Shown here: positions 1 through 6,417 of the stretch, one piece after another | How the letters are laid out: each line of letters starts with the position of its first letter | How positions within the stretch are numbered: position 1 is the first letter of the stretch | Source of the DNA: Verrucomicrobiota bacterium | GTDB taxonomy: Bacteria; Verrucomicrobiota; Verrucomicrobiia; Verrucomicrobiales; Akkermansiaceae | Reading direction: 5' to 3' | Assembly (NCBI GenBank): GCA_009885905.1 | Contig: VFJU01000246.1 | Span: forward strand, 1 to 11,696 | Length of the DNA: 11,696 nt | Translations under genes and position numbers: made by a program | The notes under the pieces: model-generated | Databases searched by the model: none | What the model was told of the DNA's origin: nothing | What the model saw: only the letters and a program-made list of their open reading frames with translations

Positions 1-1183
1 CCACCAAGCGTCCGCTCACTGGACCGAGGCTTAGCCCCATCATCGCGTGACCGCTCGCGAGAAATAAATTAGAAAATCCCCGTACAGGACCTAGGTAAGG
101 AATCCCATCTGGCGGCACGGGACGCAGACCGACCCACGGCTTAACTTCACGAAAATCATCCTCAGTAAATCTGGGGAAGTACTGAGCCACCGACTTGATG
201 ATACCGCGGACTCTAGCAGGATTGACCGAAAAGTCCGCAGCACCCACTTCCATGGTACCACCAAAACGCAGGCTCTTACCCATTGGCGTAATCGCCACTT
301 TTGCTTCAGCGAAAATCGAACAAATACGTGGTAATTCTGGCGGATTCTGAAGTGTCAGTGAATACCCTTTGCCGGCTTGAAGCGGTAAATTGATTCTAAG
401 TAATTTCAAAATTTCCTCAGACCATGAACCTCCGGCAACTACAAATTTTCCACCCTCAAAGCGCCGCCCCGCGCCCTTTACAGCGACGACTTGACCATTG
501 CGAGTTTCAATCCCATCGATGTTGACGTCACTCTCGATTATCCCTCCTGCGAGGGTGAAGCGGCGCTGTATGGATGCCATAAACCGACTCGGACTCAGGT
601 GACAGTCCTGTGGAAAGTAGACCGCTCCGGCAACACTCATCGTAATCGAAGGATCGAGCAACGCCGTCGCGGCAGAATCAAACACCTCCGCCTGCAAACC
701 AAGGTTCCGAGCCTCGCTCGCGACTTGCGCTTCTTCAGATAAACCTTTAGCGGTTTTGCATAACATCAGCAGTCCCCGCTTCTCTAGCCCAAAATCTTCT
801 TGGTCTGAAAGCTCGGAGAATAGTCGCCGACTTTCCAGATTGATGTCCCTCAGAAGTTCGCGAGATGCGGCGACGTGCTTTTCGGTCGAGTGCTGATAGA
901 AAAGCCATCCCCAACGCAACAGATCAAGATTCATTCGAGGTCGGACGTAGAACGGGCTTTCAGGATGAAGCATCCATCTTAATCCCTTGGCGATCATGCC
1001 CGGAGCGGCAAGCGGCGTGAAATGACTTGGAACAATCATGCCTGCATTTCCCATCGAACAACTATCAGAACCTAGAGGCTCACGCTGGATTAACGTGACT
1101 GAAAATCCACGTTTTAATGCATAATACGCTGAGCAAAGCCCGATGACTCCCCCACCCACGATCACGACTCGATTCAAATTCAC
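1..1183 (-). CDS. FAD-dependent oxidoreductase, DadA-like (C-terminus cut by window edge)
   Basis: About 394 codons are open without a stop from 1183 to the left edge, so the gene is incomplete at its 3' end. The protein is a DAO-family flavoenzyme, which oxidises amines or D-amino acids to imines using FAD. A dinucleotide-binding motif GGGVIG lies at residues 10-15. A short GNAGM stretch about 35 residues later matches the D-amino-acid dehydrogenase subgroup, and near the end GLRPVPPDG and GHAMMG are the usual C-terminal FAD and substrate-site segments. Family members run about 410-430 residues, so only some 20 residues are missing. An in-frame TAA lies just upstream and there is no ATG near the start. 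The start is GTG at 1183 or TTG at 1177, without a clear Shine-Dalgarno sequence. Related enzymes act on D-amino acids or hydroxyproline; the substrate cannot be read here. The family call is firm, the substrate open. Confidence 0.85.
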   Translation of the reverse strand, partial: MNLNRVVIVGGGVIGLCSAYYALKRGFSVTLIQREPLGSDSCSMGNAGMIVPSHFTPLAAPGMIAKGLRWMLHPESPFYVRPRMNLDLLRWGWLFYQHSTEKHVAASRELLRDINLESRRLFSELSDQEDFGLEKRGLLMLCKTAKGLSEEAQVASEARNLGLQAEVFDSAATALLDPSITMSVAGAVYFPQDCHLSPSRFMASIQRRFTLAGGIIESDVNIDGIETRNGQVVAVKGAGRRFEGGKFVVAGGSWSEEILKLLRINLPLQAGKGYSLTLQNPPELPRICSIFAEAKVAITPMGKSLRFGGTMEVGAADFSVNPARVRGIIKSVAQYFPRFTEDDFREVKPWVGLRPVPPDGIPYLGPVRGFSNLFLASGHAMMGLSLGPVSGRLV

Positions 1184-1317
1184 AATTTATTATGCCTGCA
1201 GCGTCTTGTCTTACTACCAAGAAATCCCTTCTGAAATCGCACCAATTTGCAACATACATCCCTGTAAAACGTTCAATTCCTTGACACATCAAACAACTCA
1301 AAACACGGTCACGAACC
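1184..1317. promoter_or_regulatory. Divergent intergenic region between oxidoreductase and ROK kinase genes
   Basis: This 134-base gap separates two divergent genes and should hold both promoters. On the plus strand a perfect -35 hexamer TTGACA sits at 1281-1286, but no convincing -10 follows at 16-18 bases. On the minus strand CATAAT (1194-1189) is one mismatch from a -10 box; it lies so close to the GTG at 1183 that transcription from it would be nearly leaderless. No hairpin or operator repeat stands out. The exact promoters are not resolved. Confidence 0.3.
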
Positions 1318-2349
1318 ATGAATAATACTTCGACTTATTATGCAGGCCTAGACATCGGTGGTACGACAGTGAAAGCCGTCCTAGTCGATCATCTTTCACA
1401 ACAAGTCGGACCACTAACAGAAGTACGTAGCAAGGTGAAGGACGGCTATGAGGGCACCTTTGATCAACTTGATTTAGCCCTCGACCAACTCGCTGCGGGC
1501 GCTGGCGTGGCACGCGGCGCCATTGCTGGCATCGGCCTAGACGTTCCGGCACCAAGCAGCGACGGAGTCATATGGGGCCGCGCCAATCTTGGCGACAACT
1601 GGGTAGGCACTGACATTCGAGGAAAACTTTCCACACGTACCGGCGTTCCGGTCTTTATGACCAACGACGGAAATGCTGCCGCCTTAGGGGAATACGCACT
1701 ACGCCATGATAACAACGGAAGCCTCATGCTGGTGGCTCCTGGCACGGGCCTCGGAGCTGGATTGGTCCTGCCAGGCGGCCGTAGCTACGAAGGGGCTAAC
1801 GGATTAGCGTTAGAGACAGGCCACATCAGTGTCCCGTTCCGCGAGGACGATGGCGAGCTTCCAAGTTGTTCGTGCGGACTCAAGGGGTGCGCCGAAGCAT
1901 GGGTCTCGTTAATGGCGCTACGTCGCCGACTGCGCTTGCAACTCGCCAAGCCGGAGTGGTCCAGTCACCCGCTCAATCAGGACGACACGCCAGTGGAGGA
2001 AAAAGCATTTAAACTTCGTGACTTCGCTGAGAAGGGTGACGCTCTCGCGATTCAACTTTTCAAACAACAAGGATTCATTCTCGGATATGCTATCGCGGAC
2101 ATGGTCCGTACCATCGATCCCGGCTTGGTCGTGATTGGTGGAGGACTGGCGGAAACTACGTTCCGAGATTCATTTATGAAATGGATATTGGAAGGCTTCG
2201 CAGAACGAGCTTGGCCAGCCTATCAGCATAACCCGCTAAATCCTGACATCGTGACCACGCGCTTTGAATGGGCACTCGGTGGGGACGCTGCTGCCGCGAT
2301 TGGCATGGCCTACACCGCCTGCGAGCTGGCTCAAGGGGCAACGCGGTGA
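1318..2349 (+). CDS. ROK-family sugar kinase (glucokinase-like), zinc motif intact
   Basis: This 343-residue protein belongs to the ROK family of cytoplasmic kinases, which phosphorylate glucose, fructose or N-acetylated amino sugars with ATP. The phosphate-binding motif DIGGTT is at residues 12-17. The catalytic Asp is D117 in NDGN, and a second phosphate loop PGTGLGAG is at 141-148. The structural zinc site is complete: H169 in ETGH, then C184, C186 and C191 in the CSCGLKGC motif. The adenosine motif VIGGG follows near residue 273. Its length is slightly above the family norm of about 300-330. No helix-turn-helix precedes the kinase domain, so it is an enzyme and not a ROK repressor. The start is ATG at 1318, with no recognisable Shine-Dalgarno sequence. 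Its end overlaps the end of convergent lgt. Glucokinase is the most likely activity, but sugar specificity cannot be read from sequence. Confidence 0.9.
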   Translation: MNNTSTYYAGLDIGGTTVKAVLVDHLSQQVGPLTEVRSKVKDGYEGTFDQLDLALDQLAAGAGVARGAIAGIGLDVPAPSSDGVIWGRANLGDNWVGTDIRGKLSTRTGVPVFMTNDGNAAALGEYALRHDNNGSLMLVAPGTGLGAGLVLPGGRSYEGANGLALETGHISVPFREDDGELPSCSCGLKGCAEAWVSLMALRRRLRLQLAKPEWSSHPLNQDDTPVEEKAFKLRDFAEKGDALAIQLFKQQGFILGYAIADMVRTIDPGLVVIGGGLAETTFRDSFMKWILEGFAERAWPAYQHNPLNPDIVTTRFEWALGGDAAAAIGMAYTACELAQGATR

Positions 2350-3308
2350 CTCACTTTCCAAGCGTGACCGAAAAATGCAGCAGCAAAGATAAACATGAAA
2401 GCCGAGAAAAACTGACCTTTGGTTAGAAATCCGACCATCGCAGCATCTGGCTCACGGAAATGCTCACCGATGATTCGAAAAACCGCATACAGTGCGAAAA
2501 ACAATCCCGTTAACAAACCCTCCGGAGCTTTTGGGAAACAATTTCTAACCGTCCATAGGATTGCAAATAAGAAAAGACCTTCCAACAGTCCCTCATAAAC
2601 TTGCGATGGGTGGCGAGGTGAAATAAACTCTCCCAAGATTTCGGAGAGCTTAGGATTGTTGCGGGCCGCGACCACAAGGACATCGAGCGATGTCGCATCC
2701 ACGATTGTAGGATCCAAACGCGCACAGGCTTGCCAAACCATGGCCTGGGTTTCATCAGATTCATGGATCAGTGACTGGGGAAACTTAACTGCCCACGGCA
2801 CGCCATTGGCAACTCGACCGTAGAGTTCGCCGTTGATAAAATTCGCGGCTCTTCCAAAAAACAACCCAAGTGGCCCCACGACGCAGAGGCCATCCGCCAA
2901 ACCCGCCCATGAGACGTGGTGCTTTTTGGCATAAAACCAAGTGAAGATTGCCAACCCGAGAATTCCCCCATGGCTCGCCATTCCACCCTCCCAAACACGG
3001 AAAACTAACAGTGGATCACGTACCAATGTTTCCCACCCGTCCCTCGGCAGGCTGTAGAAAAATATGTAGCCAAGACGCCCGCCCAGAAACACTCCGAACA
3101 AGGCACAAGCCGCGATGAAGTCGCCAACTTTCTCCGGCTTCAGCACCCAAAGTCCGCGCTGCGCTAGGTTCCTAAGTAGCAAGAAGCCCGCCACAAATCC
3201 CATCAGGTAGGCTAAACCATACCAACGCAGCGCCAAACCACCGTAAATAGGTAAGGCAACGGGATTTAAATCGTGCACGTAAGTTGCAAACACGCCGCAA
3301 CTCCACAT
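2331..3308 (-). CDS. lgt: Prolipoprotein diacylglyceryl transferase Lgt
   Basis: Lgt is an inner-membrane enzyme that moves diacylglycerol from phosphatidylglycerol to the lipobox cysteine of prelipoproteins, the first step of lipoprotein maturation. The 325-residue protein has about seven hydrophobic segments. It carries the early RWYGLAYL stretch (28-35), SHGG at 112-115 with the conserved His113, the family signature GRAANFINGELYGR (152-165) and RHPSQVYE (232-239). The stretch between the last two is about 66 residues, against about 39 in E. coli Lgt, so this protein has an enlarged soluble loop. The start is ATG at 3308, giving a short N-terminal tail before the first membrane segment. 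The gene is divergent from the ebo-like unit and overlaps the ROK kinase gene by 19 bases tail to tail. Identification is firm. Confidence 0.96.
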   Translation of the reverse strand: MWSCGVFATYVHDLNPVALPIYGGLALRWYGLAYLMGFVAGFLLLRNLAQRGLWVLKPEKVGDFIAACALFGVFLGGRLGYIFFYSLPRDGWETLVRDPLLVFRVWEGGMASHGGILGLAIFTWFYAKKHHVSWAGLADGLCVVGPLGLFFGRAANFINGELYGRVANGVPWAVKFPQSLIHESDETQAMVWQACARLDPTIVDATSLDVLVVAARNNPKLSEILGEFISPRHPSQVYEGLLEGLFLFAILWTVRNCFPKAPEGLLTGLFFALYAVFRIIGEHFREPDAAMVGFLTKGQFFSAFMFIFAAAFFGHAWKVSHRVAP

Positions 3309-3391
3309 GATTGCCTCGCACCTAGCAAGCCATGATCAATTTTCATATTCTTCGAGATAGAAATTTTAAATTTCACCACTAGGCTCCGGTC
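3309..3391. promoter_or_regulatory. AT-rich divergent spacer with inverted repeat
   Basis: This 83-base spacer between lgt and the plus-strand ebo-like unit must carry both promoters. It contains a perfect 7-base inverted repeat around one central T: GAAATTT at 3360-3366 and AAATTTC at 3368-3374. This ends 17 bases before the ATG at 3392 and could be an operator, or simply a by-product of AT-rich promoter DNA. No clear -35/-10 pair was found. Confidence 0.3.
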
Positions 3392-3673
3392 ATGCCGAGC
3401 AAGCAGGAAATCCTCGACCTCCAATTCATCGATGCGCGCCACATGCTCATCAATCTCGCTGCGTTTCTCGACCGAGTCGACCGCCACCACGGCGGTGACG
3501 ACTATCGCCTCGAAGCATTAAAAGCCGCGCTACCCATTCTCCTTAGCGACCGCTCCGACCGCGCAAAAGTGGTGTTAGAATCCTTTTCAGACCTGTCCAC
3601 CGACCTGCCACAAACCGCGCCCTTTCAGGGGGCCTCTGGAGCGACTCGCCCCACAACCACTCCCCATTCGTGA
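3392..3673 (+). CDS. Small protein of unknown function, first gene of the ebo-like unit
   Basis: The gene encodes 93 residues starting at ATG 3392, and I do not recognise a named family. It has no signal peptide, membrane segment or cysteine, so it is probably cytoplasmic. Residues 5-47 look like two amphipathic helices with a charged, possibly metal-capable or protein-binding face: FIDARH at 12-17, FLDRVDRHHG at 25-34, then DDYR at 36-39. The last 20 residues, rich in Thr, Pro and Gly, are probably disordered. Its stop codon overlaps the start of the TatD-like gene (GTGATGA), so translation is probably coupled and the products may act together. Its position recalls eboA in other ebo clusters, but EboA proteins are, as I recall, longer, and I cannot show homology. 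That it is a real gene is supported by the coupling, its place at the head of the operon and its coherent helical composition. Confidence 0.7.
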   Translation: MPSKQEILDLQFIDARHMLINLAAFLDRVDRHHGGDDYRLEALKAALPILLSDRSDRAKVVLESFSDLSTDLPQTAPFQGASGATRPTTTPHS

Positions 3674-4488
3674 TGAGATACATCGAGCCACACGCGCACA
3701 TGGTCAGTCGAACCACCGACGATTATGAGAAACTCGCACTCGCCGGCTGTGAGGCCCTCTGCGAACCAGCGTTTTGGGCGGGCTTCGACCGCTCGTCTGC
3801 CGACGGATTTTACGACTATTTCCGCCAGCTCACTGATTACGAACCCAAGCGCGCCGCAAAATACGGTATCCAACATTACTCATGGCTGTGCATCAATCCG
3901 AAGGAAGCCGATGATCCTGGGTTTGCGCGCGAAGTGATGAGCATCATCCCTCAGTTTCTCGATTGCCCTACAGTGTTAGGGATTGGAGAAATTGGATTAA
4001 ATAAAAATACTCGCAACGAGTTGGCAATCTTCGAGGAGCACGTGCAACTTGCTCTCGATCGCGACTTGCCGATCCTCATTCACACGCCGCACCTAGAGGA
4101 TAAGCTTAAAGGCACTCACCTCATCCTCGATTCGCTTGCATCGTTCTCCAAGCTTGACCGCAATAAAGTCATCATCGACCACGTCGAGGAGCACACGATT
4201 TCCCACGTGCTTGATGCTGGTTACTGGGCGGGCATGACGCTCTATCCGGAAAGCAAATGCACTCCAAGCCGAGCCATTGACATGTTAGAAATTTACGGCA
4301 CTGACCGATTGTGGATGAACTCAGCCTGTGACTGGGGCCATTCCGATCCGCTCGCTGTGCCGCGATGTGCATTAGAAATGAAACGCCGCAATCACAGCGC
4401 TGAGCAAATCGATCAAGTCGTCTACAAGAATCCACTTAAGTTTCTCAGCCAGTCGGCAAGATTCATGCCAGGGTCTCCGAAGACATGA
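3673..4488 (+). CDS. TatD-family metal-dependent hydrolase, EboB-like
   Basis: This 271-residue TIM-barrel protein of the TatD/amidohydrolase superfamily keeps every expected metal ligand: HxH at His7 and His9 (EPHAH), Glu106 in GIGEIG, His137 in LIHTPH, His170 in IDHVEE and Asp220 in ACDWG. It should therefore be an active two-metal hydrolase. Canonical TatD proteins are 3'-5' DNA exonucleases. This one belongs to a divergent branch, and the ebo gene EboE follows 8 bases later, which argues for the EboB role in a metabolite pathway and not for DNA repair. The ATG at 3673 shares its first base with the upstream stop codon; an in-frame GTG at 3670 is the alternative start. No signal peptide is visible, so it is probably cytoplasmic. 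The fold and metal site are sure; the substrate is unknown. Confidence 0.85.
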   Translation: MRYIEPHAHMVSRTTDDYEKLALAGCEALCEPAFWAGFDRSSADGFYDYFRQLTDYEPKRAAKYGIQHYSWLCINPKEADDPGFAREVMSIIPQFLDCPTVLGIGEIGLNKNTRNELAIFEEHVQLALDRDLPILIHTPHLEDKLKGTHLILDSLASFSKLDRNKVIIDHVEEHTISHVLDAGYWAGMTLYPESKCTPSRAIDMLEIYGTDRLWMNSACDWGHSDPLAVPRCALEMKRRNHSAEQIDQVVYKNPLKFLSQSARFMPGSPKT

Positions 4489-4496
4489 ACTAAGAA

Positions 4497-5675
4497 GTGC
4501 GTGAACCACCCCTCGTGAAATTCGGCGAAAATCATCTATCTTATTGCACGAACATCCACCCAGCAGAAACTTGGGTGGAAACTTTTGCTGTGTTGTCCAC
4601 ACACGTTCTAGCAGTCCGAGAGCTTTTACGGCAATCAAACACCATGCGTGTGGACGAGGCATTCGCCATCGGATTGAGGCTTTCCGCGATCGCCGCGAGT
4701 GAGTTACTGAAAAACGGCAATTTAGAAAAATTTAAAAATTGGTTAGATGAAACCAACACCTACGTTTTTACCATTAACGGATTTCCATATGGCAGTTTTC
4801 ACGGCACTCGGGTGAAAGAGCAGGTATTTAAGCCAGACTGGACCGAGCAAGCTCGAATTGAGTACACCAAAGACCTTTTCCGAATTCTCGCCGGCATCGC
4901 AAGACCCAACACCGGTGCATCGGTATCAACGCTACCGGGCTCGCACAAATCCTTCAAAGCGGATGAAACAGTCATACGTAAAAATCGTGTTGAGCTTGCG
5001 AATTGGTTAGATAATCTCGCAGAGGAAACTGGTCATGATTTTCATTTAGGTCTCGAACCCGAACCACTAGGCCACTTTGAAAATACAGCAGAAACTCTGT
5101 CATTTTTCCAACGACTGCACGCAGAGGCCGAGGATTCAAAGATCATCCAACGCAGAATCGGAGTGAACTACGACGCCTGCCACTTCGCGCTGCAATACGA
5201 TGAAGCTCTAACGTCTCTCAATGCCTTAATCACTGCAAACATCCGGATTTCGAAGATCCATCTATCAAGCGCGATTGCTCTAGATCCGCGTGATCGCTCC
5301 GCGCTTGTATCACTTCAAGCGTTCAACGAGCCGGTCTATTTTCACCAAGTCCTGCTTCGTGCTGGACTCGAGATTACACGATTCATCGACCTACCAGAAT
5401 TTTTCGCAGCCTTGGCATGTGGAGCTTTAAATCCTAACAATTTCGATGAGATGCGTGTCCATTTCCATATTCCGCTCGACGCAGAACCTGCCGCACCGCT
5501 GCGCTCGACTCGCGATGAGACCCTGTCTGTGCTTGCTTGGAGAAAGTTGCATTCGCTCGCCTGTCAGCACTACGAAATTGAGACTTACACGTGGGGTGTC
5601 CTGCCAGATGACCTCCAGAGGCCTGTCGAGCAGCAAATCGCCGGAGAATATGGTTGGGTATTGGCAAACGCATGA
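4497..5675 (+). CDS. eboE: EboE-like xylose-isomerase-type TIM barrel (metabolite traffic protein)
   Basis: This 392-residue protein matches EboE in its characteristic segments: HLSYCTNIHPAETW at 13-26, GLRLSA at 59-64, YVFTINGFPYGSFHG at 89-103, STLPG at 144-148, LEPEP at 186-190, NYDACH at 224-229, KIHLSSA at 253-259, VHFHIPL at 321-327 and ETYTWGVLP at 362-370. Probable metal ligands of the sugar-isomerase-like site are Glu187, Asp226, His229, His256 and Glu362 (inferred by fold analogy). In cyanobacteria the ebo genes are needed for a scytonemin precursor to reach the periplasm; EboE's own reaction is not established. The start is GTG at 4497; GTG at 4515 would give 386 residues, closer to where family similarity begins. 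It lies 8 bases after the TatD-like gene and belongs to the same unit. EboC, EboD and EboF are not found beside it. Confidence 0.85.
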   Translation: MREPPLVKFGENHLSYCTNIHPAETWVETFAVLSTHVLAVRELLRQSNTMRVDEAFAIGLRLSAIAASELLKNGNLEKFKNWLDETNTYVFTINGFPYGSFHGTRVKEQVFKPDWTEQARIEYTKDLFRILAGIARPNTGASVSTLPGSHKSFKADETVIRKNRVELANWLDNLAEETGHDFHLGLEPEPLGHFENTAETLSFFQRLHAEAEDSKIIQRRIGVNYDACHFALQYDEALTSLNALITANIRISKIHLSSAIALDPRDRSALVSLQAFNEPVYFHQVLLRAGLEITRFIDLPEFFAALACGALNPNNFDEMRVHFHIPLDAEPAAPLRSTRDETLSVLAWRKLHSLACQHYEIETYTWGVLPDDLQRPVEQQIAGEYGWVLANA

Positions 5676-5711
5676 GTTGCCAGATCGGTCAAACCAGTGT
5701 TTCCTCACGCC

Positions 5712-6212
5712 ATGTCTGACATCAAAATCACACTCCACACCACCGCTGGCGACATCAATGCACGGCTCTTCGCCTCGCAAGTCCCAGTGACCACCGCCAA
5801 TTTTCTCAACCTCGCGAAGCGTGGCTACTACGATGGTATTTCGTTCCACCGCGTGATTGCCAATTTCATGGTTCAGGGCGGCGACCCAACTGGCACCGGG
5901 TCCGGCGGTCCTGGCTACAAGTTTGCTGACGAGATCGACCGCTCGCTTAAGCACACGAAGGGTGGCATCTTCTCCATGGCCAACGCGGGGCCTAACACAA
6001 ATGGCAGCCAGTTCTTCATCACCCACCTTCCTACGCCGCACCTCGATGGCAAACACGCGGTGTTCGGCGAAGTCATCGTAGGGCAAGACGTGGTGAATAA
6101 AATCGCCAAGGGTGACAAAATTAACTCTATCACCATCCACGAGGACACCACCGCTTTGTTCGAATCGCAGAAGGACAACCTTGAGCATTGGAACTCGATT
6201 CTAGACCGCTGA
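5712..6212 (+). CDS. ppiB: Cyclophilin-type peptidyl-prolyl cis-trans isomerase
   Basis: This 166-residue single-domain cyclophilin catalyses cis-trans isomerisation of X-Pro bonds during folding. Conserved catalytic and binding residues are Arg47 and Phe52 (FHRVIANF), Gln55 (QGGDP), Gln100 and Phe102 (GSQFF), Leu111 and His115 (HLDGKH). The Trp that gives human cyclophilin A its cyclosporin sensitivity is His110 here, as in many bacterial cyclophilins. There is no signal peptide, so it is cytoplasmic. ATG 5712 is chosen because family similarity begins immediately after it; GTG 5697 would add five residues. No Shine-Dalgarno sequence is visible before either. It follows eboE by 36 bases in the same direction and a terminator comes 40 bases after it, so it probably shares the ebo-like transcript. 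A functional link to the ebo genes is not implied. Confidence 0.93.
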   Translation: MSDIKITLHTTAGDINARLFASQVPVTTANFLNLAKRGYYDGISFHRVIANFMVQGGDPTGTGSGGPGYKFADEIDRSLKHTKGGIFSMANAGPNTNGSQFFITHLPTPHLDGKHAVFGEVIVGQDVVNKIAKGDKINSITIHEDTTALFESQKDNLEHWNSILDR

Positions 6213-6252
6213 TCTCGCAGAGGCAGATCGGTTTTAATTTCATCGAATGGAT

Positions 6253-6297
6253 AAAAAAGTCCCGCTTTGGTCTTAGCGTCCGAGGCGGGGATTTTTT
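6253..6297 (+). terminator. Rho-independent terminator, A/T tracts on both sides
   Basis: An 11-base-pair stem pairs TCCCGCTTTGG (6260-6270) with CCGAGGCGGGG (6280-6290) around a 9-base loop; three of the pairs are G-T. Six A lie before the stem (6253-6258) and six T after it (6292-6297). On the plus strand it ends the unit 3392-6212. The A tract would also allow function on the minus strand, but no minus gene approaches it. Confidence 0.88.
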
Positions 6298-6417
6298 AAA
6301 TGAATGAACTGGCCCTTCATCGTCCACGGAACTCCGCTGAGGATTTTCCGCTTTTCATCTGACTAGACATGCGACGAAATTTCGCCAGTCTCCACACCTT
6401 CTTGCCCCATCCATCTT
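6298..6417. promoter_or_regulatory. Upstream region of the Ldh_2 dehydrogenase gene
   Basis: These 120 bases lie after the terminator, so the downstream gene needs its own promoter here. A 10-base palindrome CGAAATTTCG is at 6375-6384. No convincing -35/-10 pair or Shine-Dalgarno sequence was found before ATG 6418. Confidence 0.3.

Noticed and set aside
491..742. 83-codon plus-strand frame within the oxidoreductase gene.
   Set aside because: It lies antisense to a conserved flavoenzyme, has Arg-rich low-information composition and no recognisable family.
1281..1286. Perfect TTGACA as a sigma-70 promoter for the left ROK kinase.
   Set aside because: No acceptable -10 hexamer lies 15-19 bases downstream, so a promoter cannot be called from this hexamer alone.
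3392..3673. Naming the small gene eboA.
   Set aside because: Only position supports it; length and sequence could not be matched to EboA.
3673..4488. Calling this gene tatD, a DNA exonuclease.
   Set aside because: The metal site fits the superfamily, but the sequence outside the motifs is divergent and the partner is EboE, so a DNA repair role is not supported.
5427..6188. 253-codon minus-strand frame covering the end of eboE and the cyclophilin gene.
   Set aside because: Both genes beneath it on the plus strand have clear family motifs. The antisense frame crosses them without a motif and is a codon-bias shadow.
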